A stretch of 64,000 nt of DNA, taken from positions 12,294,311-12,358,310 of the forward strand of contig NC_068348.1 in NCBI RefSeq assembly GCF_014633365.1, read 5' to 3'. Below, one piece after another: positions 20,795 to 32,440 of the stretch; within the stretch, counting starts at the first letter, position 1; the number at the start of each line of letters is the position of its first letter. The notes under the pieces were generated by a model that was not told the origin of the DNA, made no database searches, and worked only from the letters and a program-made list of their open reading frames with translations. Both the position numbers and the translations under genes were made by a program. This stretch comes from Diospyros lotus. Lineage: Eukaryota > Streptophyta > Magnoliopsida > Ericales > Ebenaceae.

Positions 20795-23700
20795 TCAAGA
20801 AATGCTAAGTAGGCTTGCTGTTCTTGGAAAATGCTGGAGTAGACCTGGTAGATATTCCCACGAGTTGTCCTTGTTACTCCCCTGTTTCCATTTCACCAAC
20901 ACTTCAATTAGAGGGACCCCTTGGTTGTGTACCACCCTTCTGTCTATAATAGCTTCTGGTTCCATAGGACCTTCTTTACCCTTACACGGTGCTGGTAGGA
21001 TCGTGTCTACCAACTCCGCCCCTGTTGATCGCTTCAGCAAGGATACATGGAAGACATGGTGTATGTGAGTGCCTTCGGGTAGTTGGAGTCTATAAGCCAC
21101 CTTACCTATTTTTTCTGCTATGTTGAATGGTCCAAAGTACCGGGGGCTCAACTTGGATACTGTCCCTTGGCTGAAGGCCTTCAAGTGAGGGTATCTTAGC
21201 TTGAGATACACCCTTTCTTCCACTTTAAATTCCCTGTCACTTCTTCTTTTGTCAACATACTGTTTCATCTTATTCCAGGCCGATGCCAGTTCTTGCTTTA
21301 ATTGTTGCAAGACCATCCTCCTTTGTTGTAGGTATTCTTCCACCGATATCTCTGTTGCATGCCCTCTAGTGGCAAGTAATAGCGGCGGTGGGCATCCATA
21401 CAGTGCCTCAAAGGGGGACATTTTTAAGGATGTATGGTGGGTGGTATTATACCACCATTGTGCCAATGCTAACCACCTATGCCAGTGTTTGGGCTGCTGT
21501 ATACACATGCATCTTAGGTAGGTTCTCTTAGTTTGCCCATCTGTTTGGGGGTGATATGCTGTTGACATATTGAGCTTAATCCCTATAGACCTCATCAATT
21601 CTTGCCAAAAGTGGCTTGTGAACACCTTATCGCATTCTGATATGATGGTGCTCGGCACCCCATGCTATGATACTACTTTGTCCATAAACATTCTAGCCAC
21701 TTCCTTGGCTGTGTAAGGGTGAGCTAGCCCTATAAACTGCGCGAACTTCGTGAACCGATCCACTACAACCAAAATACTATCCCTCCCTTTTGATTTAGGT
21801 AGCCCCTCGATGAAGTCTATAGTTACACTAACCCAAGCTCGATCCGGCACTAGTAGAGGTTGTAAGAGACCAGGGTAAGCCACATTCTCTAGTTTACATC
21901 TCTTGCATATGTTGCATGCTAACACAAAGTTCTTTACTTCCACCTTCATCTTGGGCCAATAAAACAACTACTTAACTTGGAGGTAGGTATTTTGGATCCC
22001 CGAATGCCCTCCCACGGGTGAGTCGTGCAATGACTGTAAAATTTTTTGCTTAAGGTCTCCCTTGCTCCCTATGACAAGCCTACCTTTAAAACTCAACATC
22101 CCTTCCTTTAGAGTATAGTTTCCAGCCCCATTAGGTTCCATCACCAGCCTCTCCATTAGCTCCTTAATCTGCTCATTGTCGGCATAGCTGTCAACCACTT
22201 CCTGAAACCATTCGGGAACTATTGTAGTGATAGTTGCCAAGTTGCCTTCCTCTTGACACCTTGATAGTGCATCTGCAGCTATATTTTCCTTGCCCCGCCT
22301 ATATTGTATGGAATAATCGAGTCCCATCAGCTTGGCCATGCCTCTCTTTTGTAGTTAAGTTTATAATTTCTGTTGCAGTAAAAATTTTAGACTTTCATGA
22401 TCTGTTTTGATGATGAATCTACCCCCTTCTAGGTAATGTCTCCACCTCTCGACTGCCATCAAGACTGCTAGGAATTCCTTCTCATATATGCTCAACCCCA
22501 AGTGCCTGGCGCTCAAAGCCTGGCTTAAGAATGCCAGAGGCCTACCCTTCTGCATTAGGATTGCCCCTACACCAACTCTACAAGCATTTGTCTCCAGTAC
22601 AAAGGGTTCATTAAAATCTGGTAACCCTAAAGCTGGCACTGTGCTCACCGCCTCCTTAAGCTTCTCGAAGGCTGCTTCGACCTCCTCACCCCACTTAAAA
22701 TTCCCCTTTTTCAGCAAATCAGTTAGGGGGTGGCTGATGATGCCATACCCCTTAACAAACTGTCTATAATATCCCGCGAGGCCGAGGAATCCTCTTAGAG
22801 CCTTCAAGTTCGTGGGTTTGGGCCAGTTGATCATGGCCTTCACTTTCCGTGGGTCTGTCCTCACTCCCTCCCCTGATATTATATGGCCCAAGTATTCCAC
22901 CTGATCTTGGCCAAAGCAACACTTAGACCTTTTTATGAAAAGTTGGTTGGATTTGAGGACTTCTAGGGTGGTTCTGAGATGGGATAGGTGCTGTTTAAGG
23001 TTTGGGTTGTAAACGAGAATGTCATCAAAGAAGACTAATACAATTTTTCTCAAATAAGGTTCAAATATTTGGTTCATGAGAGATTGAAAGGTAGCTGGTG
23101 CATTGGTGAGTCCAAAAGGCATCACCAAAAATTCAAAATGCCCATGGTGAGTTTTGAAGGCAGTTTTGTGGACATCTTCACCTTTCATTTTGATTTGGTG
23201 ATAGCCCGATCTAAGGTCTAGCTTGGAAAAAATGGTGGCATTATGCAGCTCATCCATTAGGTCTTCTATCAAGGGTATGGGGAACTTGTCTTTTATGGTG
23301 TGGGCATTCAATTATCGGTAGTCTACACAAAAAGGCCAAGATCCGTCCTTCTTCTTGACTAGAAGGACCGGTGAGGCAAAGGGGCTGTGGCTAGGCCTTA
23401 TAAAGGATTGGTTTAGCATTTCTTTTACCATCTTTTCGATCTCTGTTTTTTGTATGGGTGAATATCGGTAAGCCCTGATATTTACTGGTTCGGAGTCTGG
23501 TTTGAGGTTGATGGAGTGGTCTAAGTCTCGGTTGGGCGATAAGGTATTAGGCTTAACAAATAAGTCCCCAAATTCTACCAACAGTTCATTAATAAGGTGG
23601 CTAGAGTGTACCTGACCAACTTCTCTGTGATGGCTACTGATGGACAAGGTGAGCTCCCCAGTCCTCATTGTCTCCTGCCCTTCCTCCACCACTATAATCG

Positions 23701-23911
23701 AAAACAACTGAGTCAGTTTACTCTAGTTGTGTCGAAAGACTCACTGTAGGCTCCTTCCTGTCATTATCTTGCAGGCTCTAGTTTCTCTCCCTCCTTTGAG
23801 TGTCATCTTTTTCCCTCCTTTTTTAAAAGATACTTCCATACGGTTAAGGTCGAAACTGATGGGGCTAACTTCCTTCATCCAGTCAACCCCTAGAACCACA
23901 TCACAGCCCCC
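20795..23911 (-). pseudogene. Gyp-B pol: RT, RNase H, integrase, chromodomain
   Basis: One frame runs from 23911 to 20795, broken by stops (near 23734, 23719, 23312, 22361, 22355, 21965 and 21659) but with no frameshift between the main segments. Seen in order: the end of protease (GVDWMKEVSPISFDL), RT with [18 protein letters not shown] and an intact FFDDILVY, RNase H ([23 protein letters not shown]), integrase zinc finger (CNICKRCK), catalytic Asp in VTIDFIEGLPKS, and the [13 protein letters not shown] segment in which the Glu expected after TDGQT is Lys. A chromodomain-like end follows ([25 protein letters not shown]). In chromoviruses this domain guides integration to heterochromatin. The Glu-to-Lys change and the stops make it inactive. 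Confidence 0.9.
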
Positions 23912-24305
23912 TGTCAGATTCCAGATCTAACCGGCTAGCCGAGAGTAATGAGGAAAGAGGAAGAGAAGGCTCGAGATAGATTGGAGGGAGAATAGAGAGA
24001 AATTTGGAAGGAATAGAAGTGAGGAGGAAACTAATTTCCTGATTTCATTTAACATAACCCAACTAAGCGCCTTGATCAGATTATATACTGATCAAATCAG
24101 TTAGGCGCCAAAAGCCGTTGGTTCTTCCATGTGACTGCACAAGTGGCCATGTGCACTTACAAGTGGACAGTGGTCTACGTGCGCCTTGAACCGCTTCACG
24201 CGATTGTGCATGCTGGAACAGTTTCTCCAGCTAAGCACACTGCTTTATTTACATACTATCAATGCAATTATACTATGACTTCTACCAACACTAGTTAGCG
24301 TAACA
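23912..24305 (-). repeat. Gyp-C 3' LTR
   Basis: 394 bp, TGTCAGATTCC...TTAGCGTAACA in plus orientation; pairs with 28997-29390. Confidence 0.94.
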
Positions 24306-24320
24306 TTCCCGGCCCCTTAA
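24306..24320 (-). other. Gyp-C polypurine tract
   Basis: TTCCCGGCCCCTTAA in plus orientation, i.e. AAGGGGCCGGGAA on the coding strand, directly before the 3' LTR. It overlaps the last codons of the polyprotein. Confidence 0.6.
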
Positions 24321-27300
24321 GATGTTTCTTGTCCGCAAGAAATATGAAGTAGGTTGGCCACATTGGGAAATTGCTGGAGAAGGTCTGGTAAATATTCCCA
24401 AGTATTGTTGTCGGAGTGCAAAGAAGTCCATTGAACTAACACCTGAATCATAGGAGCGCCATTGTGGTGCGTAACCCGTCGGTCTATGATGGCCATGGGA
24501 ACAACCTCCGGTGGAATCTCACGTGCTATAGGCGGTAAGCTTGGTGTAGAGCTGTGGCTACCCGCTGACTTCTTCAGCAAGGATACATGAAAGACAAGAT
24601 GTATTCTTGCTTCAGCCGGGAGTTCCAGTCTGTAGGCCACAGCACCAATTTTCTCCAAAACTTTGAAAGGGCCATAAAACTTAGGATTTAACTTTGAAGC
24701 GGGCTGTTTAGTCAATGCCTTGTAGTGTTGCGGATTGAGCTTCAAGTAGACTTCATCTCCTACAGCAAATTCTCGTTCGCTCCGCTTCTGATCGGCTTGT
24801 TGCTTCATTCGGTTATGTGACCTGGTCAATTCCTCTTTTATCATTCTCAACGCTTCTTGTCTCTGCTGAAGATAGGTTTCCACAATAGCCACTGTTGTGT
24901 GACCTCCTAGGGCAGGAAGTAAATCTGGTTTGTAGCCATAAAGGGCCTCAAAAGGAGTCATCTTAAGAGAGCTGTGGAAACTCGTGTTGTACCACCACTG
25001 TGCCATTGCTAACCACTTATGCTATCCTTTGGGCTACGCAAAACTGAAGCACCGCAGGTAACCTTCCAAGCATTGGTTAAAGCGTTCTGTTTGGCCATCC
25101 GTTTCCGGATGATATGCAGTAGACATTAGAAGTGTGGTTCCGAGGCTTTTCATCAGCTCCTTCCAAAACAAGCTGGTAAAGATTTTGTCTTGATCAGAGA
25201 TAATTGAGCTAGGGACACCATGTAGCTTGACTACATTATCCAAGTAAATTCGAGCCACCTCTTGAGCTGAGAACGGATGGGTTAAGCTGATGAAGTGGCT
25301 AATTTTAGTGAATCTGTCAACAACTACTAGGATACAATCCTTTCCTTCCGACTTTGGTAGGCCTTCGATAAAATCCATAGTAACATTAGTCCAAGCACGA
25401 TCAGGAATCTCTAAAGGTTGAAGCAAGCTGGGATGAGCCACTGTCTCGTGCTTTCAACGCTTACAAACCTCGCATCTCAAAACATATTCCCACACATATT
25501 TCTTGAGCTGTGGCCAGAAAAAGAGCTGTTTGACTTTATGATATGTGTTTTGGATACCCGAGTGTCCTCCAATTGGAGATCCATGCAATGCATGAATTAT
25601 TCTGTCCTTCAACTCCCTGTAATCACCGATTATTATCTTGCCTTTGTACCGGAGTACTCCATTGGTCAGCGAGTACCCTGGTTTGCCGGTGATGCTCACG
25701 GTGAGCTGTTCCAGAAGATTCTTGGCCCATTCGTCTTGGTGGTAGCTGTCAGTAATTTCTTGGAACCAATCGGGTACCACTGTAGATAAGGTTGCAGCCA
25801 TTCCTTCTTCATGACAGCGGGATAATGCATCCGTTGCAACATTTTCTTTACCCTTCCTGTATTGGATCACATAATCTAAGCCCATGAGTTTAGACATACC
25901 TTTTTTCTGTAGTTGATTCTGCAACCTTTGTTGTAAGATGTATTTCAAGCTCTCATAATCCGTTTTGATGATAAACTTTCCTCCTTCCAAGTAGTGGCGC
26001 CACCTTTCTACTGTCATTAACACTGCCATCAGTTTTTTCTCATAGATACTAAGGCCCTGATGTCTTGGGGCTAAGGCTTGGCTAAGAAAAGCCAAGGGTC
26101 TTCCCTCTTGAGTCAATATTGCTCCTATACCCGTGTTGCTTGCATCAGTTTCTAACGTAAAGGGTTTATCAAAATCCGGCAATCCAAGCGTGGGCACGCT
26201 ACTAAGGGCTGCTTTTAATTGCTCAAAGGCCTCTTCTGCCTTAGTACTCCATTGGAATCCATTTTTCTTTAACATTTCTATCAGTGGTTTGCTGATAGAG
26301 CCATAGTTCCTTACAAACTTTCGATAGTAACCAGTAAGCCCCAGAAAACCCCTTAAGGCTCGTATATTAGCAGGTTTGGGCCAAGCCATAACTGCCTCAA
26401 TCTTCTTGGGATCAGTTCCCACACCCGCTCCTGATATAATGTGTCCGAGATACTCAACTTGGGTTTGTGCAAAGGCACATTTTGACCGCTTGATACATAG
26501 CTGATTGAATCGCAAGATCTCAAATGTAGCCCTAAGGTGGTTAAGGTGTAGGTCAACGGATGGGCTGTATATTAGTATGTCATAAAAAAAAACCAGCACA
26601 AACTTTCTAAGGTAGGGTTCAAAAATCTGGTTCATGAGGGCTTGGAATGTAGTGGGAGCATTTGTGAGGCCAAATGGCATTACGGTAAACTCAAAATGCC
26701 CATGATGTGTTCGAAAAGCTGTCTTGAAAATGTCATCAGGATGGACTCTAATTTGGTGGTATCTAGCCCTTAAGTCTAGCTTAGTAAATATGGTTGCATG
26801 TTTGAGTTCGTCAAGTAGATCATCAATGATGGGAATAGGAAACTTATCTTTAATAGTTATGGCGTTAAGCTGTCTATAGTCAACACAAAAACGCCAAGTT
26901 CCATCTTTTTTTTTAACTAACAGAATAGGAGAAGCAAAAGGGCTGTGGCTTGGGCGAACTAGGGATTGATCTAACATTTCCCTGACCATTTTCTCAATTT
27001 CAGATTTGAGTTTAGGCGGGTATCGGTTAGATCGGATGTTAACTGGTTCAGCCTGGGGTATAAGAGGTATGGTGTGGTCTAAAGAACGTTTGGGAGGTAA
27101 GGTTTTAGGTTCCACGAAGAGATCTTGATATTCATTCAGCAATGAATCTAAAAGGGTCAGTTTAAGTACCTGTTGCGAGGATTTTGAGCTCACTGTCTGA
27201 ATTTGCCTCTGATCGCTAGCCTCAATGGAAAATAGATGAGCCACCTGCGCCCACTTCTTTTTGAACATCTTTTGTAACTTCTTGCCCCTTATCAATTTGC

Positions 27301-28945
27301 ATGTTCCCACCTCCATGTGTCCCTGCAGCACCACTCTTTTTCCTTTTTTATCCAGCGTCACCTCCATGTTATTAAAATCAAAGCTAATGGGGCTCACTTC
27401 CCGCATCCAATCTACCCCCAATACAATATGACAGCCCCCCAATCTGAGTAGCCTAAGATCAGCTTGAAATTCTTCCCCTTGCATCTCCCAACAGAACCCC
27501 ATGCAAGCTAATTTGCTGATGACTTTATCTCCATTAGCTACCGTGACTGATAATGGCTGTGTCCTCGCCGTTGGCCACCCCATTCTTTTAGCCGTTGATT
27601 CATCAATGAAACTGTGGGTACTCCCACTGTCGATTAATACCATGAGAGAACTATCATGCACCTTCCCTTCTACTTTTATAACTTTGCTGTTGGCCACTCC
27701 TTTTATAGCGTGTAAGGATATGGCGCCACTGCCCTCGTCCTCACCTTCTTCTATTGCTGCCAATTCTTCTATGTCATCTCCTTCCTCTTCACCATCCAAT
27801 AACAATAATTGTTTCCTACATTGGTGTCCCGGTGTGTACTTTTCCCCACACTTAAAACACAATCCGGCTATCCTCCTTTGCTCCAGCAGTTTGTCTCTGC
27901 TCAACGTATTTACAGGGGGGGCAGGTACTGCGGAATACCTGGTATGCGGGCCCGTCCTGATTGCCTCTCTTCCTGGTGGTCTACCACCCTGGTATACCAT
28001 TCCTCCCTGATTTCCTCTGATTTGTCCCCTTTGTTTCTTCAGCAACGCATCAAATGCCATTTCCTGTAGGTAAGCCCCTTCTGCTGCCTCAGAGACCGTC
28101 CCGGGCCTAAGGACTTGAATTGCCGATCGAAGCTCCTCATTAAGTCCTCCTATAAAGCTGGATACAAAATAATCTTCAGTGAGGCTGGGATTCCTATTGA
28201 GCATCAAGAACTTGAGCTCTTCGAACTTCACTTGATAATCCATCACGGTTCCTTCCTGTCTTAAGCGATTTAATTCTTGTATTATATCCAACCGTCCCCG
28301 TTCTCCGAATCTTTCATTGAGGCCTTGAGTGAAGTCTTCCCAATTATAGTTCGCTCTCACCCTGGACCACCCTTGGAACCACACATCTCCTTCATCGTGA
28401 AGATATGCTACTGCTAGGGCTACCCTCTGACTCTCTGGTACTTGGTGAATCTCGAACAACTTCTCACACCTTCTTAACCACCATCGCGGTTTAATCCCCT
28501 CGAAGGTTGGGAATTCCAGTTTAGGAATTGGAAATCCTTGCCTCCGGTCCACGACTGGTTCTTCACCAATCGTAGGCTCTTCTTCTGACACGGTAATTCC
28601 TTCTTATCGGTGTGGTATACCAATTCCTTGTAGAATTGGTTCTGTTTGTTCTCTAGGTGGAAAATCAGGGGAGATCCTTACCTGTGGTTGATTTGCAAAC
28701 ATCAACATAAATTGTTGCAGCTGATCTCGCAACAAATTGCCTTGATCACGAACGTCTTGCAATTCCTCTCGGATTTGCAAACGCATATCCCCCCTGAGTC
28801 GATCGGCCAGAGTCTCCAACTTCCTATCCACCGCTGATCCGATTCTTTCTTCCACCGTATCAACTCTTCCTTGCATTTCTGTTACTATCGCTGTTACCTG
28901 TTGGAGCTGCATCTCCATCTGACGCATCCTTGTACCATCCGCCAT
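24317..28945 (-). pseudogene. Gyp-C Gag-Pol polyprotein, nearly intact
   Basis: A single frame of about 1540 codons from ATG 28945 (MADGTRM), broken only by stops at 28604, 25454, 25034 and 25022. Order: coiled Gag leader, gag domain (WWLRRCEKLFE, GDVWFQGWS), zinc knuckle CFKCGEKYTPGHQC, protease VLIDSGSTHSFID, RT (KKDGTWRFCVDYRQL, KLDLRARYHQI, FGLTNAP), RNase H, integrase with the H..H..C..C finger (HGSPIGGHSG, RCEVCKR), MDFIEGLPKS, ISDQDKIF and TDGQTERF, then a chromodomain-like tail (IIDRRVTHHNGAPMIQVLVQW). The RT active site reads FFYDILIY where the family has FFDDILVY, losing the first catalytic Asp. Two of the stops replace Gln and Trp codons. Recent but inactive. Confidence 0.93.
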
Positions 28946-28980
28946 CAACTTGATCGCCTTCAACAATCTGGCCCAGAACT

Positions 28981-28993
28981 TGCTCTGATACCA
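28981..28993 (-). other. Gyp-C primer binding site (tRNA-Met)
   Basis: TGCTCTGATACCA in plus orientation (TGGTATCAGAGCA on the coding strand), 3 bases from the 5' LTR. Confidence 0.85.
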
Positions 28994-28996
28994 ATT

Positions 28997-29390
28997 TGTC
29001 AGATTCCTGATCTAATCGGCTAGCCGAGAGTAATGAGGAAAGAGGAAGAGAAGGCTCGAGATAGATGGGAGGGAGAATAGAGAGAAATTTGGAAGGAATA
29101 GAAGTGAGGAGGAAACTAATTTCCTGATTTCATTCAACATAACCCAACTAAGCGCCTTGATCAGATTATATACTGATCAAATCAGTTAGGCGCCAAAAGC
29201 CGTTGGTTCTTCCATGTGACTGCACAAGTGGCCATGTGCACTTACAAGTGGACAGTGGTCTACGCGCGCCTTGAACCGCTTCACGCGATTGTGCATGCTG
29301 GAACAGTTTCTCCAGCTAAGCACACTGCTTTATTTACATACTATCAATGCAATTATACTATGACTTCTACCAACACTAGTTAGCGTAACA
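28997..29390 (-). repeat. Gyp-C 5' LTR
   Basis: 394 bp; differs from 23912-24305 at five substitutions, no indels seen. Confidence 0.94.
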
Positions 29391-29395
29391 CCCCC

Positions 29396-29821
29396 TAGTT
29401 ACAGAAGCCTGAGGTCAGCTTCGAACTCTTCCCCTTGCATCTCCCAATTAAACCTTGGGCAGGCTGAGTTGCTAATCACTCTACCCCCATTAGCCACTGT
29501 CACACTAAGGGGTGGAGTATTCGAGAGCGGGCTTCTCAATTTCCTCGCAGTGCCTTCATCAAGGAAGCTATGGGTGCTTCCACTATCTATCAAGATCATC
29601 AGGCTCTTGTCCTTCACCTTTCCCTCGACTTTAATTATCTTGTTGTTAGTCACCCCTTTTAATGCGTGGAGTGATATTTCCCCATTGTCTTCCTCCCCCA
29701 ACTCTTCACACTCATCAACATCTTCTACATTCTCTATTGTTTCTCTTGGATCTCCTTCCAGTAGGAGAATTTGTCTCCTACATTGGTGCCCTGGGAAGGA
29801 CTTATCTCCGCACTTGAAACA
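29396..29821 (-). pseudogene. Gyp-B zinc knuckle and protease start (middle fragment)
   Basis: This short stretch lies between the two nested elements and continues the Gyp-B reading: CFKCGDKSFPGHQC (zinc knuckle, about 29776-29821), an acidic linker, ISLHALKGV, then the aspartic protease start LMILIDSGSTHSFLD near 29560-29605. It ends at ADLRLL where Gyp-C was inserted; the frame continues GGCDVV at 23930-23912. The zinc knuckle begins exactly at the Cop-1 target duplication AAACA. Confidence 0.88.
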
Positions 29822-30426
29822 TGTTGATATTTAGGACTGTTAAACCGAAGCCAACCAAAGAGAACTCCCTTGCGAATTCAAAGAAACTCATAGAAACAGA
29901 AACCAAACACAAGAACCAACACAAACCAGCAATGAAACAGAAATAAGGAAAGATAAAAACAAACCAGAAAAGACAAGATATACCCTGGTTCGGAATGCCT
30001 TTAGGCAAACCTACATCCAGCAATCAACACCCACTCTAAATAGCCTTTATTAGGATGACAAAGATCAGTACACCAAGCTTCTAAACACTCATCTATCTCC
30101 CCGAGTACAAGCACACATTCTCCCAAGATATACACAAGACTAAACCACCTTTCTTTTTCTCAAGAACGGAAACTCCTCACTCGAACATAGACAAAACAGA
30201 AGCTCTCTCCTATCAATCAATTTACTGCCTACCTCGCCCTCTTATATATAGGAAATGGCGAGATTCCCAAGGTAACTAACTACTTTGGAAAATTACAATT
30301 AGGCCCTCAAATCTACAAAGTAATTACACTTATATTTAAAAGCCCTAATTGATCTAAAACTTCCGGCTGATAGACTTCAACATTACTGATCTTCTACCGC
30401 ATCAAAACTCTAGGCAAACTTCAACA
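29822..30426 (-). repeat. Cop-1 3' LTR
   Basis: 605 bp, TGTTGATATTT...AACTTCAACA in plus orientation. It contains 48 bp (near 29860-29907) absent from the other LTR. Confidence 0.93.
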
Positions 30427-30443
30427 ATTCTCCACCATTTGCC
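30427..30443 (-). other. Cop-1 polypurine tract
   Basis: AAATGGTGGAGAAT on the coding strand, directly before the 3' LTR. The same tract precedes the Cop-5 3' LTR (about 50972-50985), supporting kinship. Confidence 0.65.
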
Positions 30444-30544
30444 TTGAGTTCTTCACTCGATAGCCTGAAACCTGTTCTTATCTGGATGAAGACAAAACAC
30501 TGATCATATTAAACACAAACAACATTAAGAATGGATAAAGAATG

Positions 30545-32440
30545 CTATAATTTAGACTTAGGGATAGCTTTGGTAAACATATCAGCTGCATTTTCTTCTC
30601 CTGCAACTTTTATTAGGGCTATCTCTTCTTTTTCAAGAATTTCCCTAATGAAATGATACCTAACATCTATGTGTTTGGTTCTTTCATGGTGTGAGGGATT
30701 TTTAGCCAAATGAATAGCATTTTGGCTATCACACATTGGCCTAACCTTAACATCTATTCCTAGAAGTTCACTAATGATTCCTTTAAGCGAAAGACCTTCT
30801 TTTATTGCTTTTGTTACAGCAATATACTTTGCCTCGGTTGTGGATAAAGCCACTACCGATTGCAGGTTTGTTTTCCAACTTATGGTAGATCCCCATAGCT
30901 GAAATACATAACCTATAGAAGACCTTCTCTTATCAATATCTGCAGCAAAATCTGCATCGGTAAACCCTAAGATGTAAGGTTTTGATTCTAATTTTCCTCC
31001 ACCATAAACCAAAGACATACCTAAAGTCCCTTTAACATACTTGAAAATCCATTTTACAGCATCCCAGTGAGCTTTACCTGGATTGGCCATAAACCTACTA
31101 GATACACTCATAGAATGGGCCAAATCTGGTCTTGTACAGACCATGCTGTACATTAAGCTCTCAACAGCATTAGAGTAAGGAATCTTACTCATTTCCTTAA
31201 TGTCTTTTCCATCCTTTGGAGACTGCTCATGAGACAATTTAAAGTGTTGGGCAAAAGGTACTAATACACCATTTGCATCACTCATATTGTATTTCTTAAC
31301 CAACTTGCTAAGATAGGATTGTTGAGACAAGATTAGCTGCTTATGCTGTCTGTTCTTTTTAATTTTTATGCCTAATATTTTCCTAGCTTCTCCTAGTTCT
31401 TTCATTTCAAAGACTGATTTTAAACTCAGTTTTAAATTCATGATTTCCTTAGTTGATTGACTTGCAATCAACATATAATCTACATATAGGACAAGATATA
31501 TGGATACATTATTGGGCATATGTTTAAAATAGACACAGCTATCATATGAGCTCCTCTTAAACCCTTGGGACAACATAAATGAGTCAAACTTCTTATACCA
31601 TTGCCTAGGGGATTGTTTTAAACCGTAAAGAGATTTCTTAAGAAGACATACTAGTTCTTTCTTACCTCTTACTCCAAATCCCTTAGGCTGTTCCATAAGA
31701 ATATTTTCCTCTAAATTTCCATGTAGAAAAGCTATAGTAACATCCATTTGTTCTAAAATTAAGTCTTGATGAGCTGAGATTGCAAGCAAGATTCTTATTG
31801 AGGTGTGTCTCACAACAGGTGAAAATACCTCATTGAAATCTACACTAGCTACTTGAGTAAAACCTCTAGCCACCAACCTAGCTTTATACCTAGGTTTATC
31901 TTCTTTTCCAGCTCCTTCCTTAATTTTATATATCCATTTACAGCTAACAACCCGCTTTCCTAAGGGTTTTTCTACAAGGACCCAAGTTTCATTCCGTTTA
32001 AGAGAGTCCATCTCATATTTCATGGCTTCCTGCCACTTCTGAGAATCTCTGGACTTTACTGTTGCTTCATATGAAAGGGGTTCTTCCCCTACTTTTGCAG
32101 CTGCACTTAACAGGGCATAGGAAACTAAATCAGAATAGCCATACCTTACTGGAGGTCTGGAAACCCTCCTCTGCCTATCTCTAGCCACATTGTATCTCTC
32201 TAGATCAAGGGAATTTTCTGAGCAGGAGGATTCTTCATAATCCTCTTGCTGATCTTCAGAAGATCCCTCATAATCATCCTGCTGACTTGGAGAAAATTCT
32301 CCATGCCCTTCATTTTCTTCTTGAAGACTTAACTCTTGATCTTGGGAGTTATTTTGGCCTCTACCCATTGGTTTTTCAGATAGATCTATATCTACTGATT
32401 TTTCTTTCTCAGCATCCTTTAATTCTCCCTTTCCCTCAAA
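30545..32440 (-). pseudogene. Cop-1 reverse transcriptase and RNase H
   Basis: A 607-codon open frame. RT begins near the SRDSQKWQEAMKYEMDSL region and shows CKWIYKIKEG, YKARLVARGFTQ, DVTIAFLHGNLEE, KKSLYGLKQSPRQWY. RNase H shows GFTDADFAADIDKRRS, STTEAKYIA and the HHERTKHIDVRYHFIRE block, and the frame ends ADMFTKAIPKSKL. The catalytic box reads YVDYML where copia RTs have YVDDML: the second catalytic Asp is Tyr. A 1-base frameshift near 32440 separates this frame from integrase. Full length for the family apart from these lesions. Confidence 0.92.

Larger units (their letters stand above)
23912..29390 (-). mobile_element. Gyp-C: young chromodomain Ty3/gypsy element inside Gyp-B
   Basis: Two 394-bp LTRs differ at 5 positions by eye (1.3 percent). 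The target duplication CCCCC lies at 23907-23911 and 29391-29395. The single-frame polyprotein on the minus strand has the same domain order as Gyp-B and is a clear relative. It split Gyp-B in the protease region, between codons for ADLRLL and GGCDVV. Confidence 0.94.

Noticed and set aside
27501..28010. 169-codon plus-strand frame opposite Gyp-C gag
   Set aside because: Antisense shadow of the zinc knuckle and gag of Gyp-C; no independent motif.
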